From DATKQY01 sp035532475 (GTDB lineage Bacteria > Actinomycetota > Acidimicrobiia > Acidimicrobiales > Bog-793), in NCBI GenBank assembly GCA_035532475.1, contig DATKQY010000045.1, forward strand, positions 62,001-126,000: DNA of 64,000 bases, written 5' to 3'. Every line of letters begins with the position of its first letter. The stretch's first letter is position 1. Positions 24,595 to 32,896 of this stretch are shown here, piece after piece. Made by a program: the position numbers and the translations under genes. The notes under the pieces are model-generated. The model was not told the origin of the DNA and made no database searches. It saw only the letters and a list, made by a program, of their open reading frames with translations.

Positions 24595-26591
24595 AGCTGC
24601 TCGAACCCGTCACGCTCGGCCAGGTCGAGGCGCCGAACCGCCTGCTGTTCGGTCCCCACGTCACGAACCTCGGCCGCGGGCGCAGCCTCTCCGAACGTCA
24701 CGCCGCCTACTACGGCCGCCGCGCCGGCGGCGGAGCGGGGGTCATCGTCATCGAGACGGCCTCGGTCCACGAGTCGGACTGGCCCTACGAGCGGGCGCCG
24801 CTCGCCTCGGCGTGCGGCCCGGGGTGGCGGGCGGTCGCAGCGGCGGTACGCCAGGAGGGGGCGATCGGGATCGCGTCGCTCGGCCACGCGGGTATGCAGG
24901 GCTCCTCGGCGTACAGCCAACGCGAGCTGTGGGCCCCCTCCGCCCTCGCCGAGCCCGTCAGCCGCGAGGTGGCGAAGGCGATGGAGGTCGAGGACATCGC
25001 GGACGTCGTCGCCGGCTTCGCCGCCGCCACACGCCTCGCGCTCGGCTCCGGTCTCGACGGCGTGGAGGTCGACGCCGGAGCCGTCAGCCTCGTGCGCCAG
25101 TTCCTCTCAGGCCTGACGAACCTGCGCGACGACGCCTACGGCGCTGAGCGGACCCGCCTCGCGCTCGAGGTCCTCGGCGCCGTCCGCGACGCCGCGGGGG
25201 GCGCGGTGGTCGGCCTGCGGCTCTCCTGCGACGAGCTCGCCCCCTGGGCCGGGATCACGCCGGAGGGCTCGCTCGCGATCCTCGGCGCGCTCGCCCCGCT
25301 CGTCGACTACGTCGTCCCCGTGCGCGGCGGCCTCTACGCCCCAGCAGCGGCCCGCCCCGACATGCACCTCCCCGAGGGGCTGAACGGCGAGCTGACACGG
25401 ACGGTGCGCTCCTTGCTCGCCGACACGAGGGCGCCGGCGGTCGTGGCCCAGGGATCGATCGTCGATGCAGCGGCGGCCGCGTCCTGGCTCGCCGACGGCA
25501 CCGCGGATCTCCTCGAGATGACGCGGGCCCAGATCGCCGATCCCGAGCTCGGGCGCAAGCTCGCCAGCGGCGCTGCCGGTCGTGTCCGCCCCTGCATCTT
25601 GTGCAACCAGCGCTGCCAGGTCCTCGACGTGCGCAATCCGATCGTGAGCTGCGTGGTCGAGCCGTCTGCCGGCCACGAGGCCGAGGACGCGCCGGTACCC
25701 GCGGCTCGGTCCAGGCGGGTCGCCCGACAGCTCCTCGTCGTCGGCGGCGGACCCGCCGGCCTCGAAGCGGCGCGCGTCGCTGCGCTCCACGGGCTCGCGG
25801 TCGAGGTCGTCGAGCGCAGCGACCACCTCGGTGGCGCGCTCGTCACCGCCGCTGCGGCGCCGGGAAGAGCGCGCCTCGCGAGGCTGGTCGAGTGGCTCGC
25901 CGCCGAGTGCGAGGCGCTCGGCGTCACCGTTCGGACCGGTGTCGAGGCCGGCACGGCGGAGCTCGACGCCCACGACGGGCCCCTGCTCCTCGCGACCGGC
26001 GGGCGCGACGGGGAGCCGGGCTTCGGCGTCGGCCCGGGCGCGCCGGTCGTGACGGCGGCCGCGCTCCTCGAGGCGGTGCGGCGAGGTGAGGCGCCCGGCC
26101 AGGCCGGGAGCGGCGGACCGGTCCTCGTCTGGGACCCCGTCGGCGGTCCGGTCGGCGCGTCCGTCGCCGAGCTGCTGGCGCGCTCGGGCCGGGTCGCCCT
26201 GCTCGCCACCCCGGACCTCGTCGTCGGTCGCGATCTGTCGGCGGCCGGCGACCTGGTGGCGGCGAACGCGCGGCTGCGCCAGGCGGGCGTCGAGCTGCTG
26301 AAGCGCACCGAGCTTCGCTCGGTCGCGAGCGGGACGGCGGTCCTCGTCGACCGTTTCTCCGGGCAGGAGCGGCGCGTCGCCGTCGGCCTCGTCGTCGACG
26401 CCGGGCACCGCCTGCCCGAGGACGGGCTCTGGCGCGAGCGGCCGGGCCTGCTGCGGGCAGGCGACGCGGTCGCCCCGCGCACGGCCTACGAGGCGGTGCT
26501 GGAGGGGCGCCGGGCGGCGGGCGCGTTGGCAGCGGCCAGCGGGTGCGCCGCGCCGGGCGGTCCCGGGGCGGACCGGGGGCGGGTCGCGTGA
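24591..26591 (+). CDS. Mycofactocin-system FadH/OYE-family oxidoreductase 1
   Basis: 666 residues from GTG 24591, overlapping the mftC stop. The N-terminal OYE-type FMN barrel has EAPNRLLFGPHVTNLGRG and AGGGAGVIVIETASVHESDW. The 4Fe-4S motif is CILCNQRC with a further Cys in PIVSCVVEPSAG, as in 2,4-dienoyl-CoA reductase. A C-terminal FAD/NAD domain has LLVVGGGPAGLEAARVAALH. Two FadH/OYE members are known companions of mycofactocin cassettes in many actinobacteria, but their substrate is not established. With the ETF genes downstream, electron flow between a reduced cofactor or substrate and flavins is likely. Confidence 0.9.
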   Translation: MKLLEPVTLGQVEAPNRLLFGPHVTNLGRGRSLSERHAAYYGRRAGGGAGVIVIETASVHESDWPYERAPLASACGPGWRAVAAAVRQEGAIGIASLGHAGMQGSSAYSQRELWAPSALAEPVSREVAKAMEVEDIADVVAGFAAATRLALGSGLDGVEVDAGAVSLVRQFLSGLTNLRDDAYGAERTRLALEVLGAVRDAAGGAVVGLRLSCDELAPWAGITPEGSLAILGALAPLVDYVVPVRGGLYAPAAARPDMHLPEGLNGELTRTVRSLLADTRAPAVVAQGSIVDAAAAASWLADGTADLLEMTRAQIADPELGRKLASGAAGRVRPCILCNQRCQVLDVRNPIVSCVVEPSAGHEAEDAPVPAARSRRVARQLLVVGGGPAGLEAARVAALHGLAVEVVERSDHLGGALVTAAAAPGRARLARLVEWLAAECEALGVTVRTGVEAGTAELDAHDGPLLLATGGRDGEPGFGVGPGAPVVTAAALLEAVRRGEAPGQAGSGGPVLVWDPVGGPVGASVAELLARSGRVALLATPDLVVGRDLSAAGDLVAANARLRQAGVELLKRTELRSVASGTAVLVDRFSGQERRVAVGLVVDAGHRLPEDGLWRERPGLLRAGDAVAPRTAYEAVLEGRRAAGALAAASGCAAPGGPGADRGRVA

Positions 26592-28579
26592 CCTCCTCGC
26601 GGTACCGGATGCTCTTCTCGCCGCTGCGGCTCGGACCGACGGTCGTGCGCAACCGCGTCGTGTTCTCGGCGCATCTCACGAACTACGCCGAGGACGGTCT
26701 GCCGAGCGAGCAGCACGCCGCCTACTACGCGGCGCGCGCGGCCGGGGGTGCCGGGCTGATCATCACCGAGGAGCACTCGACGCACCCGACGGACTGGCCC
26801 TACGAGAAGCTGATCCACGGCTTCCGCCCAGAGGTGCTCCCGGGCTACCGCCGGATCACCGAGGCCGTGCATGCCGAAGGCACGCCGATCTTCGCCCAGA
26901 TCAACCACAACGGTGGTCAGTCCTCGGGGATGTTCTCGCGCCTGCCGGTCTGGGCGCCCTCGCCGGTGGCGGACCCGCTGTTCAGGGAGGTCCCAAAGGA
27001 GGTCGACGAGCTCGAGATCCACGAGATCGTGCGCTCGTACGCGGAGGTCGCCGAGCGCTGCGTCGCCGGGGGCTTTGACGGGATCGAGCTGCAGTGCTCG
27101 CACTCCTCGATCGTCCGGGCGTTCCTCTCGCCGGCGACGAACCGCCGGGGCGACCGCTACGGGGGGAGCCTGGAGAACCGGGCTCGGCTGCTCCTCGAGA
27201 TCATCGGCGCGGTCTACGAGGCCGTCGGCCCGGGCACGACCCTCGGGGTGCGGATCTGCGGCGACGAGCTCGTGGAGGGCGGGACGACGATCGACGAGGC
27301 GGTCGCGATCGCCCGCCTCGTCGAGGCGAGCGGCAAGGTCCACTACCTGAACACCTCGATCGGAGTGGCCACGGCCAGCCTGTTCATGATCGAGGCGTCG
27401 ATGGCCGTCCGGCCCGGCTACGCCCTGTTCATCTCCTCGGCGCTGAGGAGGGCGGTCGACCTCCCGGTCGTCGGGGTGGGCCGGTTCAAGGACCCGCTCC
27501 AGGCGGACAAGGCGATCGTCGAGGGACACTGCGACCTCGTCGGGGTCGTGCGCGGCCAGATCGCCGACCCGGACTTCGTCGCAAAGGCAAGGGCGGGCGC
27601 GCCGGAGGCGATCCGCCTCTGCCTCTCGTGCAACCAGGAGTGCGTCGGGCGGATGGGGCTCAACCGCTGGCTCGGCTGCATCGAGAACCCCGCCACGGGG
27701 CGCGAGCGGCTCGGCCCGCCCCGCCGGACGACGCTCGCGCGGCGCGTCCTCGTGGCCGGGGGCGGGCCAGGCGGGCTCCAGGCGGCGATCGCCGCTGCAC
27801 GGCGCGGCCACGAGGTCACGGTCTTCGAGCGCGACGACGAGGTCGGCGGTCAGGTGCGCTTTGCGGCGAGCGCCCCGGGACGTGCGGAGTTCGGCGACCT
27901 CGTGCGGAACCAGCTGGCGGAGGCGCTGCGCCTCGGCGTCCAGGTCAAGACCGGCACCGAGGTCGACCCCGACCTCGTCCTCGCCGAGCGTCCCGACGTC
28001 GTCGTCGTGGCGACGGGGGCCCGATCGGTCCGGCCGTGGTGGGCCGAGGCCCCGGGCGACGAGCCCGGATCCGACGGGCCCGCGCTGCCCCGGCTCGCCG
28101 ACGTGCGCGACGTGCTGGAAGGTCGTGCCTCGCCCGCCGGGCGGGTGCTCGTCGTCGACGAGATCGGCTTCCACCAGGCGACCAGCGTCGCCGAGCTGCT
28201 CGCGGACCGAGGCTGCGCGGTCGAGGTCGTGAGCCCTTCCATGGTCGTCGGCCAGGACCTCGGGGTCACCCTCGACATGGAGCACTGGTGGTATCGGGCG
28301 ACGGCGAAGGGGATCGCCCAGCACCCGGACACCCTCGTGACGGGGCTCGTGGCCGGCGGGGTCACGGTCACCGACCTCATGACCGGCGAACCCGGGCGCC
28401 GCGACGCCGACTGGGTCGTCGTCGCCGCCCCCGAGCAACCCTGCGACGGGCTCTACCTGGCGCTGCGTGCCCGAGCTGGCGCGGCGGGCCCGGCCGTGCA
28501 CCGCGTCGGTGACTGCCTCGCCCCACGCCGCGCCCATGCCGCCGTGGTCGACGGCGAGCGCGTCGGGGCCGGCCTGTGA
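26588..28579 (+). CDS. Mycofactocin-system FadH/OYE-family oxidoreductase 2
   Basis: 663 residues from GTG 26588, a 4-bp overlap with the preceding paralogue. The FMN barrel begins RYRMLFSPLRLGPTVVRNRV and includes FAQINHNGGQSSG, TNRRGDRYGGSLENRARLLL and VGVGRFKDPLQADKAI. Cluster cysteines are in CLSCNQECVG and LGCIENPATG. The FAD-binding part has VLVAGGGPGGLQAAIAAARR, and a further dinucleotide region follows (VLVVDEIGFHQATSVAELLA). Domain order equals 2,4-dienoyl-CoA reductase and trimethylamine dehydrogenase. It retains more canonical OYE residues than its upstream paralogue and may be the catalytic member of the pair. Confidence 0.9.
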   Translation: MTSSRYRMLFSPLRLGPTVVRNRVVFSAHLTNYAEDGLPSEQHAAYYAARAAGGAGLIITEEHSTHPTDWPYEKLIHGFRPEVLPGYRRITEAVHAEGTPIFAQINHNGGQSSGMFSRLPVWAPSPVADPLFREVPKEVDELEIHEIVRSYAEVAERCVAGGFDGIELQCSHSSIVRAFLSPATNRRGDRYGGSLENRARLLLEIIGAVYEAVGPGTTLGVRICGDELVEGGTTIDEAVAIARLVEASGKVHYLNTSIGVATASLFMIEASMAVRPGYALFISSALRRAVDLPVVGVGRFKDPLQADKAIVEGHCDLVGVVRGQIADPDFVAKARAGAPEAIRLCLSCNQECVGRMGLNRWLGCIENPATGRERLGPPRRTTLARRVLVAGGGPGGLQAAIAAARRGHEVTVFERDDEVGGQVRFAASAPGRAEFGDLVRNQLAEALRLGVQVKTGTEVDPDLVLAERPDVVVVATGARSVRPWWAEAPGDEPGSDGPALPRLADVRDVLEGRASPAGRVLVVDEIGFHQATSVAELLADRGCAVEVVSPSMVVGQDLGVTLDMEHWWYRATAKGIAQHPDTLVTGLVAGGVTVTDLMTGEPGRRDADWVVVAAPEQPCDGLYLALRARAGAAGPAVHRVGDCLAPRRAHAAVVDGERVGAGL

Positions 28580-29592
28580 TCGCGCTGATCCCCGTCCGCG
28601 AGGGCGAGCTGCCCCTCGGCGCCGACGAGGCCGTCAGCGAGGCCGGCGGCGACGTGGTGCTCGTCGGGCAGGGCACGGACCGGGCGGCGGCGGCGATCGG
28701 GGTCGGGCACCGCCGCGTGCGCACCGCCGAGGCGGGGCCGTTCGCCCCGGGCGCCTGGGCGGCCGCGCTCGCCCCGCTCCTCGCCGACGTCGACGTCGTC
28801 ATCCTGCCGGCCTCGCCGGACGGGCGCGACCTCGGCCCCCGGCTCGCCGCCGCGACGGGGCGCCCCTTCGTCGCCGGTGCGCTCACCGTGGCTCCCGATC
28901 GTCTGGTCGTCACCCGGCTCGGCAGCCGGCTCCTCGCCGACGTGGAGCTGGCCGGACCGGCGATCGTGACGCTGCAGCCCGGCGTCGGCGCCGTGGCCCC
29001 GGCGCTGACCGGGCTCGGCGGCCCGGCCCCCGAGCCGCTCCCTCTCCACCTCGAGGATGCCGAGGCCGTCGAGGACGCCGAGGTGCTCGAGGTCCAGCCG
29101 GCCGATCCCCGCACCGTCGATCTCGCCGAGGCCCGCCGCATCGTCGCGGGCGGGCTCGGGCTCGGAAGCGCTGCGGCCTTCGCGCTGCTCGAGGAGGTGA
29201 GCGCGGCGGTCGGCGCCTCCGCCGGCGCGACCCGCGTGGTGACGGACCGGGGGTGGGCGCCTTTCGCCCGTCAGATCGGGACGACCGGCGTGACCGTGCG
29301 CCCGGAGCTCTACCTCGCCTTCGGGATCTCCGGCGCGGTGCAGCACCTCGCCGGGATCGTGTCCCCCGAGCACGTCATCGCGGTGAACACCGACCCGACC
29401 TGTCCCATGATGGCGATGGCACACCTCGCGATCGTCGCCGACGCGCCGGCCGTCCTCGAAGCGCTCGCCCGCCGGCTGCTCGCTGGGCCGCCCGCCGCCG
29501 ACGCGACGACGGGCACCGCCGACGCGGCGGCCGGGCGCGGTGGCGCCGGCGGCGTCCAGGTCGGCACGACCACCGGAACCGGACGTGGCTGA
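28576..29592 (+). CDS. Electron transfer flavoprotein alpha subunit, mycofactocin-associated
   Basis: 338 residues from GTG 28576. The N-terminal part is diverged. The C-terminal FAD-binding domain is clear: GGLGLGSAAAFALLEEVSAA, RQIGTTGVTVRPELYLAFGI, SGAVQHLAGI and IAVNTDPTCPMM. ETF carries electrons from flavin dehydrogenases to a membrane ETF:quinone oxidoreductase. Its beta partner is three genes downstream, separated by the quinone-reductase-like protein and ferredoxin, an order reminiscent of fixABCX reshuffled. It is embedded in the mft operon by overlaps on both sides. Confidence 0.93.
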   Translation: MIALIPVREGELPLGADEAVSEAGGDVVLVGQGTDRAAAAIGVGHRRVRTAEAGPFAPGAWAAALAPLLADVDVVILPASPDGRDLGPRLAAATGRPFVAGALTVAPDRLVVTRLGSRLLADVELAGPAIVTLQPGVGAVAPALTGLGGPAPEPLPLHLEDAEAVEDAEVLEVQPADPRTVDLAEARRIVAGGLGLGSAAAFALLEEVSAAVGASAGATRVVTDRGWAPFARQIGTTGVTVRPELYLAFGISGAVQHLAGIVSPEHVIAVNTDPTCPMMAMAHLAIVADAPAVLEALARRLLAGPPAADATTGTADAAAGRGGAGGVQVGTTTGTGRG

Positions 29593-30886
29593 GCGCTTCG
29601 ACGTCGTCGTCGTCGGGGCGGGCCCCGCGGGTGCGGCCGCCGGCCTGGCGCTCGCCCGGGCCGGCCGCTCGGTCTGCATCGTCGAGCGAGGGCTGTTCCC
29701 CGGCGCGAAGAACGTCTACGGCGGCGTCGTCTACCCAAGGATCCTCGGAAGCCTCATCCCGAGGTGGTGGGAGGAGGCGCCGGTGCAGCGCTTCGTCACC
29801 CGTCGCTCGACGATGGTCATGACGCCGACCCAGGCGCTGACGGTCGACTACCGGACCGCCGCGTGGGGATCGCCGCCGTACAACGGGGTGACCGCCCTGC
29901 GCCCGGAGTGGGACCGCTGGATGGCGGCCCACGCCGAGCGAGCCGGGGCCGTCCTGCTCTGCTCGACCGTCGTGACGGGGCTCGTGCGCGACGGCTCGCG
30001 GGTCGTCGGGGTGCGCACCGACCGCGCCGAGGGCGAGATCGAGGCAGGCCTCGTCATCGCCTGCGACGGCGTGAACTCGTTGCTGGCGAAAGAGGCGGGC
30101 CTCTACCCCGAGGTGGACACGGACCACGTCACCCTCGGGGTGAAGGAGGTGCTGTCCCTTCCGAAGGAGGAGATCGACCGGCGCTTCGCCGTGACCGGGC
30201 GGGAGGGCGTCGACATCGAGATCCTCGGTGCGACGAGGGGCGTGCCGGGCGGCGGCTTCTGCTACACCAACTACGACACCCTCTCCGTCGGCGTCATCCT
30301 CCAGCTCAGCGCGCTCGGGCGCTCCGGTCGCCGGCCCGAGGAGTTCGTCGCCGAGCTGAAGGAGCACCCCGGCATCGCCCCGCTCGTCGCCGACGCGGAG
30401 CTGAAGGAGTACAGCGCGCACCTCATCCCCGAGGGCGGCTACAAGACGATGCCGCGGCTCGCGACGGACGGGATGCTCGTCGCGGGCGACGCCGCGTGTA
30501 TGACGCTCGCCGCGGGCATCTGGCTCGAGGGCGTCAACCTGGCCATCGGCGCCGGGATCGCGGCGGCGCAGACGGCGGCCGAGGCGCTCGAGCGGGGTGA
30601 CGTCTCCGCGGCGGGGCTCGCTGGCTACCGGCGCAGGCTCGAGTCGGGCTTCGTCCTCGCGAACCATGCCAAGCTGCGCAGCGTGCCGAGCCTCGTGCTG
30701 TCGGACCGGATGCAGTTCGGCTACCCGAAGATGATCTGCGACCTCACCGAGGCCGTCTTCACGGTGGGCGACCCGGTGCCGAAGCCGGGACTGCGACGGA
30801 TCGTCCGGGTGGCCCTGTCGGGGGCGGGCGTCCGGCTGCGCCACCTCCTCCGCGACGCCCTCGTCGCGATCAGGAGCTTCGGGTGA
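29585..30886 (+). CDS. ETF:quinone oxidoreductase-like flavoprotein (FixC family)
   Basis: 433 residues from GTG 29585, overlapping etfA by 8 bp. The N-terminal FAD fold is FDVVVVGAGPAGAAAGLALA. Then come GLFPGAKNVYGGVVYP, LVIACDGVNSLLAKEAG, VTLGVKEVLSLPKEEID and the second FAD motif GMLVAGDAACMTLAAGIWLE. These are diagnostic for FixC/ETF-QO proteins. It should take electrons from ETF and, through the partner ferredoxin encoded next, pass them to quinone at the cytoplasmic membrane. This places a respiratory outlet inside the mycofactocin operon. Confidence 0.93.
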   Translation: MAERFDVVVVGAGPAGAAAGLALARAGRSVCIVERGLFPGAKNVYGGVVYPRILGSLIPRWWEEAPVQRFVTRRSTMVMTPTQALTVDYRTAAWGSPPYNGVTALRPEWDRWMAAHAERAGAVLLCSTVVTGLVRDGSRVVGVRTDRAEGEIEAGLVIACDGVNSLLAKEAGLYPEVDTDHVTLGVKEVLSLPKEEIDRRFAVTGREGVDIEILGATRGVPGGGFCYTNYDTLSVGVILQLSALGRSGRRPEEFVAELKEHPGIAPLVADAELKEYSAHLIPEGGYKTMPRLATDGMLVAGDAACMTLAAGIWLEGVNLAIGAGIAAAQTAAEALERGDVSAAGLAGYRRRLESGFVLANHAKLRSVPSLVLSDRMQFGYPKMICDLTEAVFTVGDPVPKPGLRRIVRVALSGAGVRLRHLLRDALVAIRSFG

Positions 30887-31209
30887 GCCTCGACCAGGCT
30901 CGCGTGGCCGGCGTCGGGTCGGCGTGGCCGGCCGTCTCCTTCGAGGACCGGATGGGCACGGTCGACTTTCGTGTCGCCGAGCGCGCCCACATCGTCGTCG
31001 ACGACGAGGTGTGCCGCAGCTGCACCACGCGCGAGTGCGTGAGCGCGTGCCCGGCGAACCTGTTCGTGCCGACCGCCAACGGCGGCATCCTGTTCAACTA
31101 CGAGCAGTGCTTCGAGTGCGGCACCTGCTACCTCATCTGCAACAAGGCGGGCGCCATCTCCTGGGCGTACCCGGAGGGGGGACACGGCGTCGTGTTCCGC
31201 CGGTCGTGA
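30883..31209 (+). CDS. FixX-like ferredoxin
   Basis: 108 residues. Cysteines occur as DEVCRSCTTRECVSACPANL and QCFECGTCYLICNKAGAISW, the arrangement of FixX and of the 4Fe-4S domain of ETF-QO, with one functional cluster (CxxCxxC...C). HIVVDDEVC and GGHGVVF are also family features. The 4-bp overlaps on both sides mean it is made with FixC-like protein and ETF beta. Confidence 0.93.
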   Translation: MSLDQARVAGVGSAWPAVSFEDRMGTVDFRVAERAHIVVDDEVCRSCTTRECVSACPANLFVPTANGGILFNYEQCFECGTCYLICNKAGAISWAYPEGGHGVVFRRS

Positions 31210-32165
31210 GCGACGCGCCGAGCGGGAGCGAACCCGTGCCGCCGAGCGGGAGCGAACCCGTGCCGCCGGTCGCCGCCGGGGTGGCGGCTGGGGCGCGCTC
31301 GATCGGCGTCGCGCTCCAGTGGTCGGCGCTACGCGTCGAGGTCGAGCCGCTCACCGGCGCGGTCGGCGTCGACCGCGAGCTCGGCGGAGGCGGGCTCTCG
31401 CCGGCCGACGAGGCCGCGCTCGAGTGCGCGCTCGGGCTCGGCGAGGCGTGGGGGGTTCCCGTCGTCGCCGCGTGCGTCGGGCCGCCCGAGGCCGAGGAGC
31501 TGCTGAGGACGGCGCTCGCCGCCGGCGCTGCCCGGGCCGTGCTCGTCGAGGTCCCGGCGGCCGCCCGGGAGGCCGACGCCGTGCCCGGCGCGCTCGACGC
31601 CCTGCCCGCGCCGAGCGTCGCCGCCACCTTGGCGGAGGTGCTCGCCGGGTCGGCCGTCGTCTGCTGCGGGGACCGCGGGCTCGACCGCGGGAGCGGCGCG
31701 GTGCCCGCCTTCCTGGCGGCGAGCCTCGGCGCGGCCCAGGCCCTCGGGTGCATCTCCCTCGCGCCCGCGCGCCCGGGGGAGCTGCGCGCCGCGCGGCGCC
31801 TCGACGGCGGCCGGCGCGAGCTCCTGCGGGTACGGGCCCCTGCGGTGGTGTCGGTCGAGGCGGGCGCGGCGCGCCTTCGCCGCGCCTCGCTGCCGGGCGT
31901 CCTCACCGCTCGCACGGCGCTGCTCGAGCGGGCGGACGTCGTGTCGGCGCCCGCCGGAGCGACCCGTGCCGTCTGGACGCGCCAGCGCCCCTACCGGCCT
32001 CGGGCGAGCACGCTCGCCGCGCCGGCGTCGGCGTCGGTGCGCGACCGGATCCTCCAGCTCACCGGGACCCTGACCCCGGGCGATCCGCCGCGGCGGATCG
32101 AGGTCGGTGCCGAGGAGGCGGCCGAGGCGATCCTCGACCAGCTCCACGCCTGGGGGTTCGGGTGA
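31206..32165 (+). CDS. Electron transfer flavoprotein beta subunit, mycofactocin-associated
   Basis: 319 residues from GTG 31206. The first 20 residues hold a duplicated Pro/Ser/Gly stretch created by a 24-bp tandem repeat. The fold then runs from IGVALQWSALRVEVEP through DEAALECALGLGEAWGVPVV, ELLRTALAAGAARAVLVEV and AVVCCGDRGLDRGSGAVPAF to LGCISLAPARPGELRAARRL. That is the ETF beta order of a nucleotide (AMP)-binding domain and recognition loop. It is longer than typical ETF beta (about 250 residues), with an extra C-terminal segment. It pairs with the ETF alpha at 28576. Confidence 0.88.
   Translation: MSDAPSGSEPVPPSGSEPVPPVAAGVAAGARSIGVALQWSALRVEVEPLTGAVGVDRELGGGGLSPADEAALECALGLGEAWGVPVVAACVGPPEAEELLRTALAAGAARAVLVEVPAAAREADAVPGALDALPAPSVAATLAEVLAGSAVVCCGDRGLDRGSGAVPAFLAASLGAAQALGCISLAPARPGELRAARRLDGGRRELLRVRAPAVVSVEAGAARLRRASLPGVLTARTALLERADVVSAPAGATRAVWTRQRPYRPRASTLAAPASASVRDRILQLTGTLTPGDPPRRIEVGAEEAAEAILDQLHAWGFG
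31217..31264 (+). repeat. 24-bp perfect tandem duplication in the 5' end of ETF beta
   Basis: Two identical 24-bp units (31217-31240 and 31241-31264) sit head to tail and encode a repeated PSGSEPVP in the N-terminal extension. The repeat is in frame, so copy-number change would not break the gene. Confidence 0.95.
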
Positions 32166-32896
32166 GGCGGGGTCCCGCAGGAGCGGGGTGCGGCGCGCGC
32201 ACGCTCGCCGAGGCGAGCTCGCCTGAGCTCGCGGCCCTCCCGGCCCCACCGCTGCTCGCGGTGCCCGTCGGCTCCGTCGAGCAGCACGGGCCGCACCTGC
32301 CGCTCGGCACCGACACCGTGGTCGCCTGCGCGCTCGTCGACCGGCTCGCCGCCGCCCGTGCGGACGTTGTCTGCGCCCCGCCGGTCTGGTACGGGGCGAG
32401 CGGGGAGCACGAGGGCTTCGCCGGGACGCTCTCGATCGGACACGACGCCCTCGCGGGGCTGCTCGTCGAGCTGGTCCGCTCCGCGCGCGCCAGCTTTGCC
32501 GGTGTCGTGCTGGTCTCGGGCCACGGCGGCAACGCCGAGGCGCTGCGCCGCGCCGTCGCCCGCTCGAACGGAGAGGGCGACGCCGTCCTCGGCTGGCTCG
32601 GACGCCTCACGGGCGCGGACGCGCACGCCGGCAGGAGCGAGACCGCGCTGATGCTCGCCCTCGCCCCCGGGCTCGTGCGCTCCGACGCGGCGGTGCCGGG
32701 CGCGACCGAGCCGCTAGCCGAGCTGCTCCCGCGCCTTCGGGCAGCGGGCGTGCGCGCCGTCTCGGCGAACGGGGTGCTCGGGGATCCGGGCGGCGCGAGC
32801 GCGGCCGAGGGGGAGCGGCTGTTCGAGGAGCTGGCTGCCGACCTGATCCGGGCGGTCGCCCGCTGGCGCGCCCCGGTCGCGGCGGGCGGCAGGTGA
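32162..32896 (+). CDS. mftE: Mycofactocin peptidase MftE (creatininase family)
   Basis: 244 residues from GTG 32162. Metal-ligand motifs of the creatininase fold are present: VGSVEQHGPHLPLGTDTVVA (Glu, His, Asp), GHGGNAEALRRAV and ADAHAGRSETALMLAL. MftE cleaves the crosslinked Val-Tyr dipeptide from the C-terminus of modified MftA. Its position late in the operon, after the ETF block, is unusual; in mycobacteria it lies close to mftD and mftF. Confidence 0.95.
   Translation: MRRGPAGAGCGARTLAEASSPELAALPAPPLLAVPVGSVEQHGPHLPLGTDTVVACALVDRLAAARADVVCAPPVWYGASGEHEGFAGTLSIGHDALAGLLVELVRSARASFAGVVLVSGHGGNAEALRRAVARSNGEGDAVLGWLGRLTGADAHAGRSETALMLALAPGLVRSDAAVPGATEPLAELLPRLRAAGVRAVSANGVLGDPGGASAAEGERLFEELAADLIRAVARWRAPVAAGGR

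Noticed and set aside
31047..31066. GAAC-CT-GTTC resembling an SOS box
   Set aside because: Spacing is 2 rather than 4 and it lies inside the ferredoxin coding sequence.
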